A stretch of 64,000 bases of DNA from Oscheius sp. JU75 (Eukaryota > Nematoda > Chromadorea > Rhabditida > Rhabditidae): positions 930,001 to 994,000 of the forward strand of contig JASJZC010000007.1 of the NCBI GenBank assembly GCA_037178855.1, read 5' to 3'. The position numbers and the translations under genes were made by a program. Positions 42,276-53,098 of this stretch are shown piece after piece. Under the pieces are notes generated by a model. It searched no databases and was not told the origin of the DNA. It was given only the letters and a program-made list of their open reading frames with translations. Every line of letters starts with the position of its first letter. The first letter of the stretch is position 1.

Positions 42276-43328
42276 CTCCGTTTCTTTAATCTGATGCTGA
42301 CCTATGTCGTCCGTCTACAGATAATTTGTGTGGTTTACAGCGACATATTTTGAAGTTGAGCCCTAACAAGTAGCTTCCAAAATCGGCTTCGCTTCATGGA
42401 TTTTTCAATTTTATCCACCTCTCCCTCTGCCTGCTGATTTCACTAATCAATTGAATTTTGACGGTCTTACTCCTAGGCATATTTATTGGTCATGTCCATG
42501 GGACAAGCTATTCTGCCGCAATTTAAGTCGTTCTGAAGCATCAGACAGTCTGGAACTGATGCAAGCAACAGGAGAAGGCTATACCGTTATAATGTTAGCT
42601 CGCTCAATTAATCGATTTTTATTAAGTTTTTCAGACTAACGTTCCTGATTTCTTTCAATTAAGAAGAGGGAAAAAATCGGATTCAGTCAGAAATTTTAAT
42701 GAAGTTTATGGTGTCGGAAGCATAACCAAAAAGACAGCCATTGAAGCGTTCTTCCACTTTAAGAGAAGAGATTATCAGGTTCCTGGGGCGCGCTATAACG
42801 GTTATCTATTTTTGCAGAGAACTGCTAAGCACTTTCAGTGAGCTGACCCTAGCCTCGTACCCGTTAGTGTGTCCGTTAAGCTAAAATAGGTTTTTTGGAA
42901 AAAAAACTAAAAGGGCAGTTTTTTAAAGGATGAAAAAAGAGAAAGAAAGAATCTAGAAAGAATGCTTCTCGTCGAAGAAAGCAGCCAGGTCGAAAAGCAG
43001 TTTAAATATTTCTCCGCAATGAGAAATACGACTTTCAGTCTGTCTATTACACGGTAAACATATTATAAGACGCTTTGAAAAGGGATGAAATGTTTTCGAT
43101 TCAATGCTAAACACAAGTGGCAAAGTAAAGTGTCTAAATATCTAACTGAAACTTGTAAACAACTCCCAGTCGACCTTCGTGCTTTCCGTAAGAGATTTCG
43201 CGACTCTGAACGCTTAGATTTGATTGTTCTAAATGTAACACTTACGTTGTCAAAGTAAGTTATCATATCTCCTTCTTTGTACTGAAGATTCTTCTCTTTA
43301 CTATCGAGATTATCACTACTAGCGGCGA
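42276..43328. other. HTH_48-like relic and half copy of repeat R1
   Basis: At 42690-42775 the plus frame reads FNEVYGVGSITKKTAIEAFF, an HTH_48 (Mos1-type) second-helix region. A right half of repeat R1 follows (42780-42815: CTGGGGCGCGCTATAACGG). The same combination is at 46321-46640. At 42475-42530 lies the HIYW-CPWD peptide also seen at 27650. The rest is unassigned. Confidence 0.5.
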
Positions 43329-45988
43329 CTATGCGGATTCGTTTCCTAGAAGTAGTGATTCAAAAAGAAAATTCAGGACAGATCGACAGAGAGGCATAAT
43401 TTCAAACCTTAGGAAAGTATAGAATTGGACCTTAGATGAGTAAAAGAGTTCATACAGCTTTTCACCATCCGCATCTCTGTTAATCCAGTCACACTGTGGC
43501 CAAACTTCCACTTTCTCGAACAAATTATACCACTCATAGTTCTGATCGTATACAACAGCAACGGACACGCTGCGATTTTCGAAAAGATCTTTCGATTCCG
43601 GTCCAAACTCCTCTTTCAAATCGTTTTCCACAAAAAAGATAATGGAGTCATTCCATAACGTCCCGTCCACCGCCTCATTTATTAGTTTGCTGAGTGGTTC
43701 CTTTTCATAATGGTCCCAGAAGTAAACTTTAGTGTTGTCGAACTTCATTAAATCGTTCTTCTCTCGATATTCTTCCAATTTGTCTCCAAAACTGGACGAA
43801 GTCCTATTCATGGCGCAGTAGATTTTAACCTCTCTCTTTTCCTCCGTCATTACAAACTGTATAAGGTCAGCCTTGAGTTTGTATTCTTCTTCAAGCTCAT
43901 CCAAAGCCTTTAACTGGTCCTGTAACTGAACTTTCAGGTCCTTTTGTGGCATCCAATAGTAGAATCCGAACAAGTTCTTCGTTATATCCTTATAAACATT
44001 TATGCTGGAGATTTGATATACATCAGCAGTGAAATCTCTTATGATTTGAAAATTGCTGTTAAAGCAAAGGAATCTGAAAATTGTTACCGTGAAACCAATT
44101 GCCTCTATCCTGCTCCATTCACTAACCTTGAAACAGGCTTTCCTCTGTAGGAATTAACTTCTTTCGCATACTGCTGTATAAAAGCTCTAAGAGCTTTCAT
44201 AACATGCGGGAACATCTTCTGCTGGGCCATGAACAAATGCGATATCACGTCATCAATGGTAAATATTAAGTAATCCTTCGTTATATCTAGGCTATATGAT
44301 TCCATTTGACTAGTCAGTGAAGTGATTGAATTGTCGTAACCGCTATCTGTAGCAGATGATAAGGCATCCACGGATGGAACCGATGGCATCTTATGAGTGC
44401 TAGCGGGTTTGGGATTATAATTTGAGCTGACGGAAACAGTTGGTGCTGCTCCAACAGACTGAGACTTTTGAACTTTTGGCTCCATTGCAGCATGAGCGGG
44501 GACGGTTGGCCGATATGAGACTGGACTAGCTTGAGGGGCAGGATTTGGTGAGGAGTCAGGTTTCGCCTCCAATACTTTCTTTGCTAAGCTGATGATCTGC
44601 AGGATTGTTACACGCTCTTTCGCATCATTACACCAAGATCTAAAAAAAACTATTGCCCAAAAAGGAATTTCACACTTTGTGATGAGGTTCTTGATTCCGG
44701 GCTGGAGATTCTCTCCTAAAGGAGGTCTCTTTCCGCGAGGAACATTACTCGTAACGGTGAAAACGCCTTCGCCACTAAAAGGGATTCTGAAAAGAGGTTT
44801 TCAACGTGTTCTCCTTGTCAAACGCTATACTTCCTGTGGAACATTTCCCAAATCGTAATGCCGAGAGCATAGACATCGTTTGCAGTGCTTACAGCCGATC
44901 GCAGTGTACTGCTATCAGCTTCGAATAGTTCTGGTGCCATATAGGACACAGTTCCGCCGCTGAAAAAAGCATCAAAATGGATAAAAGATGTTGCAGAGGT
45001 ACTTGAAGGTAAGCATGGTTTGATCCAAAGTTCTAGCCATTCCAAAATCAGACACTTTTAAGACTTTATGATATTCATCCAGAAGCATGCTGAAATTGTG
45101 TATCTATATACCATAAAACATCTAATTGCAACCCCAACTTTCCCAACTTCCGGGTCACTTTCGCGCATTATAGTTCGCTCTGAGAGCAAGATACAGACAA
45201 ACGGTTAAAATCAAAGTTGCAGCTTTGAATACCCTTTCACTGGTCTGCAGTTTTGTTTTTTGTTTTTTTTTACAAGAGAAAAAAATTGGTGGTATTAGTT
45301 TTTCGATCTATTGGCCATGGGCCGCGTTACATTCCGTTAAAAATCAAAAAGCTGTTTTCCTTAATACCAACCAGAAGACATTTTAAAAGCGGAAATTTGT
45401 GTACTGGAGAGGAAAGGCCGAGAATTTATTGCTCATGCTACATATAATCCCGTAGGGTCATGATCTATCTTTCCCGTAAAAAAACAATTCACTTTTGGGG
45501 CTTGACGTCACGATGAACTATCCCAGCCTCGTGCAAATATTGCAATCCACGTCCTGCTTGTAAAATCCAGTTGAAGATAGACCTCTGTCCATAAGCGATC
45601 TTTGGATTGTGGATGACTCAGAACAAAACGTAATGTATGACGCTTTACTTACCAGAAGACAAGCTACCGCCTGGCATGAATTCCATGACATAACCAGTCT
45701 GCCGAATGCTTCCCTCCTGGTTGTTATAGAGTCCGAGAAGGCGGACGATGTTGATGTGCAAGGAATGCTTCAAAAGGAGAGCTATTTCCTTCTTGCTCGG
45801 TTCAGTCACAGTAGCGGCATTGAAAATCTTGACACAGACCTCTCTGATTGCATTTTTTTTCTCGAAAAGTTTCTTACTCACCCGTATGTATCGGATTCTC
45901 CTTTGTAAACGACTGCTTCTCCGCCCTTGTCAAGATGCTTTAAAGTCGAGAAATGCGATCGATTGAAGGTTTTGATGTCAAAATCCAT
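43329..45988 (-). pseudogene. TAK1-like protein kinase with unique C-terminal domain; one frameshift
   Basis: Exons 45882-45988, 45653-45843, 45493-45616, 45003-45090, 44831-44959, 44676-44786, 44127-44639 and 43329-44073 join in phase, except for one extra base in exon 4. Kinase motifs appear in order: a Gly loop (KGGEAVVYKGE), VCVKIF (ATP-binding Lys), YVMEFMPGGSL, IVHRDVKPQN, VSDFGMAR, MAPELF and SWCNDAKERVT. The arrangement resembles the TAK1/MOM-4 group of MAP3Ks. A Pro/Ser-rich linker and a ~250-residue C-terminal part follow. In exon 4 the run GTCTTTAAAAGTG (minus, ~45058-45064) has one base too many between VKPQN and DFG and would stop translation soon after. Every other exon is intact, so this is either a very recent loss or an assembly error. 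Length without the extra base would be ~668 residues. Confidence 0.75.
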
Positions 45989-46320
45989 TTAGTCGAGAGA
46001 ACAGAGCTGATAGGACAGTGGAGAAGAAGCAAATGTCAGCAAAGATAAGAGAATAGAACAATGAGACCGTTTGAGATACAATTGATGCTGCGCCCTCCTC
46101 GGGGCTGAGTACAAGGTGAATCATGTAATTTTACACTTTCAATTGATAAACAGGGAATAATATGAGTTTCCTGCAGGTGAGAAATAACAGGTTCCCACCA
46201 AGGCTACGGGGATAGTACCGTAACCCGGATACCGGACATTGATTTAACTACGCATCGACCCTTATTCATTTATGGCTGCGTATTGATGTGCCATGTTTAA
46301 GAGACATTGCGCAGTCAAAA

Positions 46321-46444
46321 CAACTATCCAGTATGAAGCGAAATTGCAAAGAACGCCCAAAAACAGAGTTGTTAAGGTCATTGAAGGCTACAACATCTTT
46401 ATTGACCGGTTTTTAAAATCTTGCTCCTGGGCCGCGCTATGACG
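46321..46444 (+). repeat. Foldback repeat R1, copy 6
   Basis: The left part is diverged (CCAGTATGAAGCGAAATTGC). The right part is well kept (AAATCTTGCTCCTGGGCCGCGCTATGACGG in parts). An HTH_48 relic follows immediately. Confidence 0.6.
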
Positions 46445-46479
46445 GTAAACTATTTTTGCAGAGACCTCTATGACTAAGC

Positions 46480-46640
46480 ACTTGCTAAGCGGAAAAGAAC
46501 CAGAGTTAGAACAAGAGTTCCTGCGACACGTTCTCTTCTATGAATGCCGAGAAGACGATTTTTGAGGTATGTCGCAATGTTAACAACATTTATGGAAGTG
46601 GGATAATTACCAAGAAAACTTGCATTGAGTTTTTCTTCCA
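46480..46640 (+). pseudogene. HTH_48 (Mos1-type) domain relic
   Basis: In two frames the plus strand reads HALSGKEPELEQEFLRHVLF then NNIYGSGIITKKTCIEFFFH. This is an HTH_48 domain like that at the N-terminus of mariner transposases and of some expanded nematode gene families. Frames shift at ~46560. The 3' sequence (GAGCTGACCCTAGCCTC...) matches 42840-42960, so both loci derive from one larger unit. Confidence 0.5.
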
Positions 46641-46699
46641 CTTTCATCGAGCTGACCCTAGCCTCATATCCGTTAATGTGTCCGTTAAGCAAATATAGG

Positions 46700-47686
46700 T
46701 TTCTTGGAAAAAAAAACTAAAGAACAATTTGTAGAGGATGAAAAAATATCTAAAAAGAATGCTTCTCGCCGGAATAGAAATCGTGCTGGTTAAATGTGTT
46801 TTATTTTTGTTGTATCTCCGGTAGATACCATTGTGGTAGAGACGACAGTAGGTAGACAAGCAAAGGGTTACAACCTTTATTGGGACAGCTACTAATCAAG
46901 ACTGTCTCGCTATTGAAAAACGAGAGCAATAATATATGTACAAACACTATATAAAAGAGAACAAGGTAATTCCGCTTGGTAATTATGCTTGTCCCAACAA
47001 TTTTGAAATGTGCTTTTTTGGTTTACAAGATAAGCTCCTTCCACTGGGGGCTGTATCGAAAAGGGATTGTCTTACTTTTCCAATCCGTTATTTAGTTGGA
47101 GCGTTCCTTGTCTGAAATGTTTGTGAGTAGAACGTTAAGTTGCTAGGGGAGTTTTTCCCAAGTTTCTCTTTGTTTGTCTTTACCAGTGCGTCTCTTTTCA
47201 TCTTCGGGCTTTACAAAATTCGAATGCAACTTCGACACAAAATCACTCTCTCCATGTCTCTCCCTGTTATCCCCTATTTACTAATAGCTCGTTTCGTTCC
47301 CCTTGGCTGACCTCTATCTTATTGGATCAAGTCGTATCGATTCGTATCTCTTTTAGTCACCAATTAGCTCGTAGATGCCCTGTTCCAGTGTTACAATTCT
47401 TTTACGTCCTTGGATTCATCTATTGGCCTGTCTCATCCTCTTATGCTCCGGTTCGCTTGTTTTTGGTTATGAATATACCAACTCTGCACTTATTTTTCTA
47501 TCAGCCCGCGAGCTAGATTCCAGGCTCCCTATATTTGTCAGAAAGAACCATTATCTTTGGAGGAATTAAAAAAAAACAGAGGACGCAAGAACCACGAAGT
47601 CCAAAATAAACAGACAATAGCAGACCAATAAAGCATTTTATTGATGGGTCTTTTTCATTGTGATCTTAATGACCATAGAACTGCTT
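46700..47686. other. ~1 kb without recognisable genes
   Basis: AT-rich sequence, first part related to 42880-42970. Small frames at 47322-47569 overlap and show no family features. I see no repeats with matching ends. Confidence 0.35.
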
Positions 47687-48410
47687 TTATTTGAAACGAA
47701 CAGTGTAAAATAACAATCGGTCTGACCAAAATGTATTATTCATGTAATCAACGTAATCTGTGAGACAACTGTGGCCTTCGCACCCTTCGCAAGCCTCTAT
47801 TCCTCTTTTGTGAGCCAGTACAATGCCAAGAACTTCACCAAAATGCTGCCCAATGTGAATTTTTTCGTTAAAAGAAAAAACTGAAATATTGCCGATTGTT
47901 TTGGGTTCATTTATGACCGCCACAACTGAAAGACTCTTGTCTTGGGTTGGCGCCCTTCAGTTCCTGCTGCAGACTACTTGGCCTTATGTTCAGCTGTGTA
48001 TTTACGATACGTATGGAGCTCTGACTTTAGTAAGTCTTTGACGGACAGAGAAACAGAGAGAAAGAGAGGCAGATCACCGGTTTATAGACCCTAACGACAA
48101 TTAGCATGCAACTCTACGACCTGCTCCACCCCTATTAGAACGACTGAGACCTTCACAAGCGGTATTAAATTATCCATCACCTTTCAGGTCTCCTATACAA
48201 TCAATATCTACTTCTTGAGCGATATTTGTGTCTACAGTCCGATCGGTTCCTTTATCCTCTACGGATAGGTTATCAACGAAGAAGGCGAAGCCCTCTCCAT
48301 TGTTGTTAGCAACGATGAGAGCGTAGAGAGTGTCATAAAAAAAGCTGGGCAAAAGTAGAAAACTCCAAAACAGTTTGTCGTTCTTATACTCAATGTAGGT
48401 ACTACAACCT
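47687..48410 (-). CDS. Unrecognised gene or fragment, at least two exons
   Basis: On the minus strand ~48175-48410 is open: LGCSTYIEYKNDKLFW, YDTLYALIVANNNGEGFAFF and NIAQEVDIDCIGDLK before a possible donor (GTGATGG). A second stretch, 47687-47923, reads TIGNISVFSFNEKIHIGQHF, RGIEACEGCEGHSC and FWSDRLLFYTVRFK with a stop. The alternation of hydrophobic and acidic residues suggests a beta-rich secreted or intracellular domain. I cannot name a family or place the start. The segments may belong to one gene. Confidence 0.35.
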
Positions 48411-48682
48411 AACTCTTTAAAAATTTAATTTTCAATAAAAAAGCGGCCCAGTTGGCCTTAACTCTGGTTGTTGACAATGGCGTTGGAGCGGACTTCACAA
48501 GTTGATCAAGGAGCTCCTTGGTCTGATGGGCGTCCCATTGTATCTTGGCTTTAATTACATTATGAAATAAATGTGTATTTGGGCGAGTTCTGCTTGTTAT
48601 CTCTTTAATCCTTCCGTCTCAACGTTATCATAAAACCACAAATTCATAAAAAGCCCCTCATTATCTGTAAAAACTGCACATC
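48411..48682 (+). promoter_or_regulatory. Upstream region of the CTLD/Cys-rich gene, with GATA sites
   Basis: TTATCA is at 48625-48630, and TTATCT occurs twice (48598-48603 region and 48661-48666). The ATG is at 48683. No clear TATA box is seen. Confidence 0.4.
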
Positions 48683-50652
48683 ATGTTCTTTTTCACCTTG
48701 CTTGTTTTCCCCCTATCTGCGGCATTTACCTGTCCAGGGGCACTAACTCAAATTGGGGACAAGTGCTACTTTCCTTTCAAGATGGAGAAGAATTGGCTAG
48801 AAGCTGAGGAGCATTGCGTGGCGCAGGGTGGCCACCTTGCAGCCATCGAGAATGCTTTTGTTAACAGTCAAATTGCTTCGATTATGACGAGTACTACCAA
48901 GTATTGGATTGGACTTAACTTTCTCTCAAGTTTCTCTGGGGCATGGACATCTGGTGCTACGTCATCTTACTTCAATTTTGGACCAGGAGCTCCGCAAGAA
49001 CCTAGCACAACGCCGTGTGTTTCTGTCAAGACAGCTAATCTATTATGGACGTAAGTTTTTGATGAGACAGAGGACAGACGGACAAACTAGGTTGACAGAG
49101 ATCAACCAACAACTACCACGTCGGACCATAAACTTTGAACATAGCCACAAGTGGCCTAGTACTTCCGGAGTTATGACGGTTTTCCAACTTTTTCAGTGTC
49201 GACATTGACTTTTTTATCGTCCAAAAACTCAAAAATTTACCACAGGGGCACGTCCCATTAATGTGGTTATTTCCTTGCAAAATTTGAGCAAAATTTCACT
49301 GTTTTTCTGAGCGCGACATAAGGTTAGTCCCCCTTTTAAAGTTTTCCAATAAAGGGGCCAACTCATAGCCGGGGGCCCGACGTATGTGGCTACCAAATTT
49401 TCGTAAGCATAGTGCTGTGATATGCAGCTAAAACTACATATTCGCGCAGTACAATGTTGAGTCGATGCTCAGCGAGTGTTAAAGGACTGCTTTTTCTTTC
49501 TCCCTCGGAAACAAACTATATCATGGCTCTTTTTCAAAAAAAAAAATTTCTCTGTAATCACTCTAACCGTCTCACATGCCCAAATTTCAAAATTCCTCTT
49601 CTAGTCCCTCTTTTCAAATAATATCGGTTTGAAAAGTTACGATCCCGCAAAACTTAGAGCCTTTTCGAATTTTGACATGACCAGGACTCTTGGCGAAATA
49701 ATTGGAGTGATTTAAAAAATTGAAAAAAAATAACCTTGATATATATTGTTTTTCGACCAGGTGAAAATTAGGAGCGAATATTTGAAAAAAAAAAACTAGC
49801 GAACGGTTCTGACCGAAATTTTGCAGCTTGGTTGCCACATATGTGGGACGTGCTCCCGGCTATAATACGGCTGACCGCATGTTGGAAAATTTATTACTGT
49901 GTGTCGAAGAGGAGTAGGGGACGACTTCGGAAAATGCAGTAAAATCGAGTCGTCGTAACTCGACAGCCACTAGTGCGACATGGCTTAAATTTGAAGGAGA
50001 TGATGGTATAGTCAGTGCCTATTTTGGCTCAAAATTTGGTGCGAATCGGTTGAGAAACAAAGAATTGAGAGGGGAGACACTAATTAGATACGCACTTTTT
50101 CAGAAAAGAAGTTTGTTACCAGACTGCTCCCTTCGTTTGTGAACTCTACGCCAACAGCGCTGATGTCTGTATCGGTCCAGCCTGTGCAGGCTGCGCTTCT
50201 CCCAACGGCTGCAAGTTTGACCCACTTCCAGCTAACGCTCCAGTCGGCGCCTGCGGAGTCAACAATGTCATGTCAATTGGTCCCTGTATTTCTGGAAAAC
50301 GCGGTCCCTGTGACGATACAACTCTTGGATACGCCTGTGATGCCACTCTCAATTACTGCTGCCCAGTTGTTAACACAGTTGATACAAGCTTCTTCATTGG
50401 TCCCGCTGCCGGAGGAATGTGTCCACTTGGCTATGTACCAGTCTATGGATTGAGCTATGATATTGGCGGACAAGGTTATTGTATTGATTTGAACTCGGGT
50501 AAGCGAGGAGAGGGAATAAATAGACATGAGTTTTAGTGGCTGGTGTCTGTGATGCATCCTTACAGAGTGGATTTTGCAGTCCAACTGATTGCATTTGTTC
50601 GACTGGCTATTCCTGTAACAGCTATGCTGGAACCTGTTGTCCGAGCAAATAA
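48683..50652 (+). CDS. Secreted CTLD protein with cysteine-rich C-terminal modules
   Basis: Exons 48683-49050, 50104-50498 and 50537-50652 join in phase to a TAA, giving 292 residues. The signal is MFFFTLLVFPLSAA. The CTLD reads GDKCYFPF, HCVAQGGHLAAIENAFVN, KYWIGLNFLSSFSGAWTS and PFVCELY at the start of exon 2. After the CTLD come ~165 residues rich in paired cysteines: CIGPACAGC, GPCDDTT, YCCPVV, GMCPLGYVP, then CDASLQSGFCSPTDCIC and GTCCPSK. This tail resembles the lustrin-like or WAP-like Cys arrays found in nematode secreted proteins. It probably acts outside the cell or in the gut lumen. Intron 1 is unusually long (1053 bp) and holds a transposon-like inverted repeat. An AATAAA overlaps the stop. 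Confidence 0.85.
49375..49863. mobile_element. Probable MITE in intron 1 of the CTLD/Cys-rich gene
   Basis: Left end ATAGCCGGGGGCCCGACGTA then TGTGGCTACCAAATTTTCG. The right end is an imperfect inverse (AAATTTTGCAGCTTGGTTGC to GCTCCCGGCTAT). Arms of ~40 bp are ~450 bp apart. There is no coding. The flanking duplication is not clear. Confidence 0.5.
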
Positions 50653-50907
50653 TAAACTTTCATCAACTTCGTAATTTTGTCTATGTCTCCCTGATTGAGC
50701 TACGACCAGCAAAAGTCAATAAAAACCGGGATCTTTGGTTTTTTGTCGGGATTAAACCGATATTCATCCATTTTTTCTAAGAACTTGCAAGCCTATAACA
50801 CTGGCGGCTGAGAGAAGTAGACACATCTATTTCAAGGTTCACAAAGTTCTGGAAGTAAGGGTGAGTAAATTCCCGTATTTTCACTAATAAGAGCACCCCC
50901 CATTGAG

Positions 50908-51057
50908 ATCACTCGCTCCAGGATGCCAGATTTTTAAAATCGGTCAAATGCAAAGATGTAACTACTGATCTCCTCTACAACTTTGTCATTGGTCGTTTTG
51001 AAGAGGAGATCAAACGCTACAACATTGCTTTAAACCGGAATCTTGCTCGTGTGATGC
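50908..51057. repeat. Foldback repeat R1, rearranged copy 7
   Basis: Shows CTCGCTCCAGGATGCCAGAT, TCCTCTACAACTTTG and GGAATCTTGCTCGTGTGATG. Arms appear partly duplicated, as if one R1 copy sits inside another. Confidence 0.45.
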
Positions 51058-52427
51058 GCAAGGTCTCGTTGAAGAGACGAGAAAGCAGAGTGTTAAAGAC
51101 TTTACCCACCCTTCGATTTCTTCCGGCATCTGTCCTCCATAAAATCCCCATCCCCATAGATCAAGCTTGTTTAATCCATTATTCGTAACGAAATCGCCAT
51201 TCCGCACTGGACCTGGGGTTTTCCATGTACTGCCTCTTGGCTCATCGTGCAAAAAAACGGCTCTAGTTTTTCAAAACTTCTTTAGAGAAATGTTTCTTGA
51301 CAATTCTCTCTATCCAGCATTTCCTCTATAAAATTCTTGAATTCTCGAACGCCTGAACACAATCTCAAACCTTTTTTTGACATTATCTGAACTTCTTGTA
51401 AGTAATAGCTATAGTTCCTTTCTTGCTAGAATAGAACATTATGGACATCTTGAAATCCTCTTCGCTGTGGTGTTCGGTAATGGAAGCTATCTACAACTGA
51501 AGCATGGATAATCATTGAATCCTAAAAAGAGAGTCGAATGCACCAAATTATGACAATTGAAGATGGAGCAGTCTGTGATTTTGATAATTCTTTTGGGTTT
51601 AGCTTGAGAATGCCCTGAAAAACTGTAGCAGAAGAGGAAGAAGGGTGGAATAAAAACCCGTGGAAGTGAATGTTATGCTTGATCAGAAGTAAAAAATGGA
51701 AGTGAATCTTATGCATGATCAGAAGAGAAATAGTCCCTTACTTCCCCTACGACATCGACTTTCATCCAAAACCTTCTTCAAGATTCTTTGGTGATGGAGA
51801 GGCGGAATATGGAAATGCGTCCTGGGACTTTTTTGAAAAAAAACTGGGATATCCAACTCTTTTTCTTAGAATCGTATGGATATATGAAATAAGTTAGCCC
51901 CCCTCCTAATGAGATAATGGACTGACAATATGGAACATACTGTCTGAATTGACAAGTGAGTTCTAGTTTTTTTGTCAAATTCTCTGTTTATAGCGCTGCC
52001 TTGACTGTCTCCTACCTATCTCAAGCCAGTGAGGAAGCGCTTCCCCAATTTGGAGTTGCTCGCATGTTCCGGTAAGAATTTTTTGTTTGTTTTTTAATTG
52101 AATGAATTTCTAGGAATAATGTCCAAGATCCAGCTGCCAGAATTCATCAGCTGTGAGCAAAAGTACAACAAATGTTTTATGTCCATTCAATGGTGCTACA
52201 ACTTGGTTGACGATGCTAGAAAAGCTAATATGATATCAAACAAAACGAAATCATTGAGGTTTGGCCACTTTCTTTTTTCTAAATAGTTAATTTTTGTCCT
52301 CCGCTCGCCCTTGTACAATGGTTTTGGCATTAAAGCGATTATATATGGAACCGATAACAATGTGGTTGTGGTTTTTACAAAAAAAAGCATAGCTGCAGTG
52401 CGATCAGGTATCCATATATGAGTGGTA
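51058..52427. other. Unassigned exon-like segments on both strands
   Basis: A minus stretch at ~51105-51260 reads RGSTWKTPGPVRNGDFVTNN then LDLWGWGFYGG. A plus stretch at 51715-51890 reads VPYFPYDIDFHPKPSSRFFG then NASWDFFEKKLGYP. Another plus stretch (~52000-52073) after a TTTATAG acceptor reads TVSYLSQASEEALPQFGVAR and ends at GTAAG. They look like exons but I recognise no family and cannot join them reliably. Confidence 0.35.
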
Positions 52428-52476
52428 AATAAATAGGCAGAACAAGCTTAAATAACAATAAGAAAGATAAAAGTAG
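52428..52476 (+). repeat. 49-bp exact repeat (copy 1)
   Basis: AATAAATAGGCAGAACAAGC and the next 29 bases are identical to 63323-63371. Copy 2 ends exactly where an RTE LINE fragment begins. Confidence 0.7.
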
Positions 52477-53098
52477 AACTTGAGTAAAAGTAAATCCAAA
52501 TCCCCTTGATATAAGTTTTTTACAAAATTTTGTTTACAAAATGTGGTTCTGGATACTCCGTGCCAGGTATTTTTTACCAGTAGCAAGTGCCCTTTACAAA
52601 AAAAACCCTCATTCTGAGCCCCTGCTTATTGCTTAGCGCTTTTCATGGTCAGGACTGGTCAAAACGCTCATAGCTCGTCTGTTCTAAATCCTCTCGCCTA
52701 GACAGCGCTGCCCCTAGCCTTCTCACTTTCGCATCTCCCTGCAGATGGGCTTCTAACATTTTTTGGCCTGTTTAGATTTTTTACAGCAATGCCATAAGGC
52801 CAGAATGGTTGAATATGACCTCGATATCTTTATTTTTCATGGCTCCCGCGTGAGCAATGCAAAAAACCTTGCAATTCTTATAACCCATTAGATCAGCAAT
52901 GATTGCCCCTTTGTCTTATCATAGCCGCTTACATTTCCCGCGTCTTGATTTGATCTTGAAGCTTGGCTTTAATTACAAATTACAGCCTAGCAGCTGTATT
53001 CCCGCTAGAAAACGTCGTCATCATCAGCCCTTTCCAAAGCCATTATCAGCTGTCCATCTCTTCCATCTGTACGAATTCTCATTTCCTAGTGGTTTGAA
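52477..53098. other. Upstream region of the chemoreceptor
   Basis: Contains R2-like sequence at ~52790-52870 and a TTATCA at ~52916. No coding is supported. Confidence 0.35.

Noticed and set aside
49051-50103. Separate genes for the CTLD and the cysteine-rich part
   Set aside because: The donor at 49051 and acceptor at 50103 keep phase, and the last CTLD cysteine (PFVCELY) is encoded in exon 2, so one gene is the better model.
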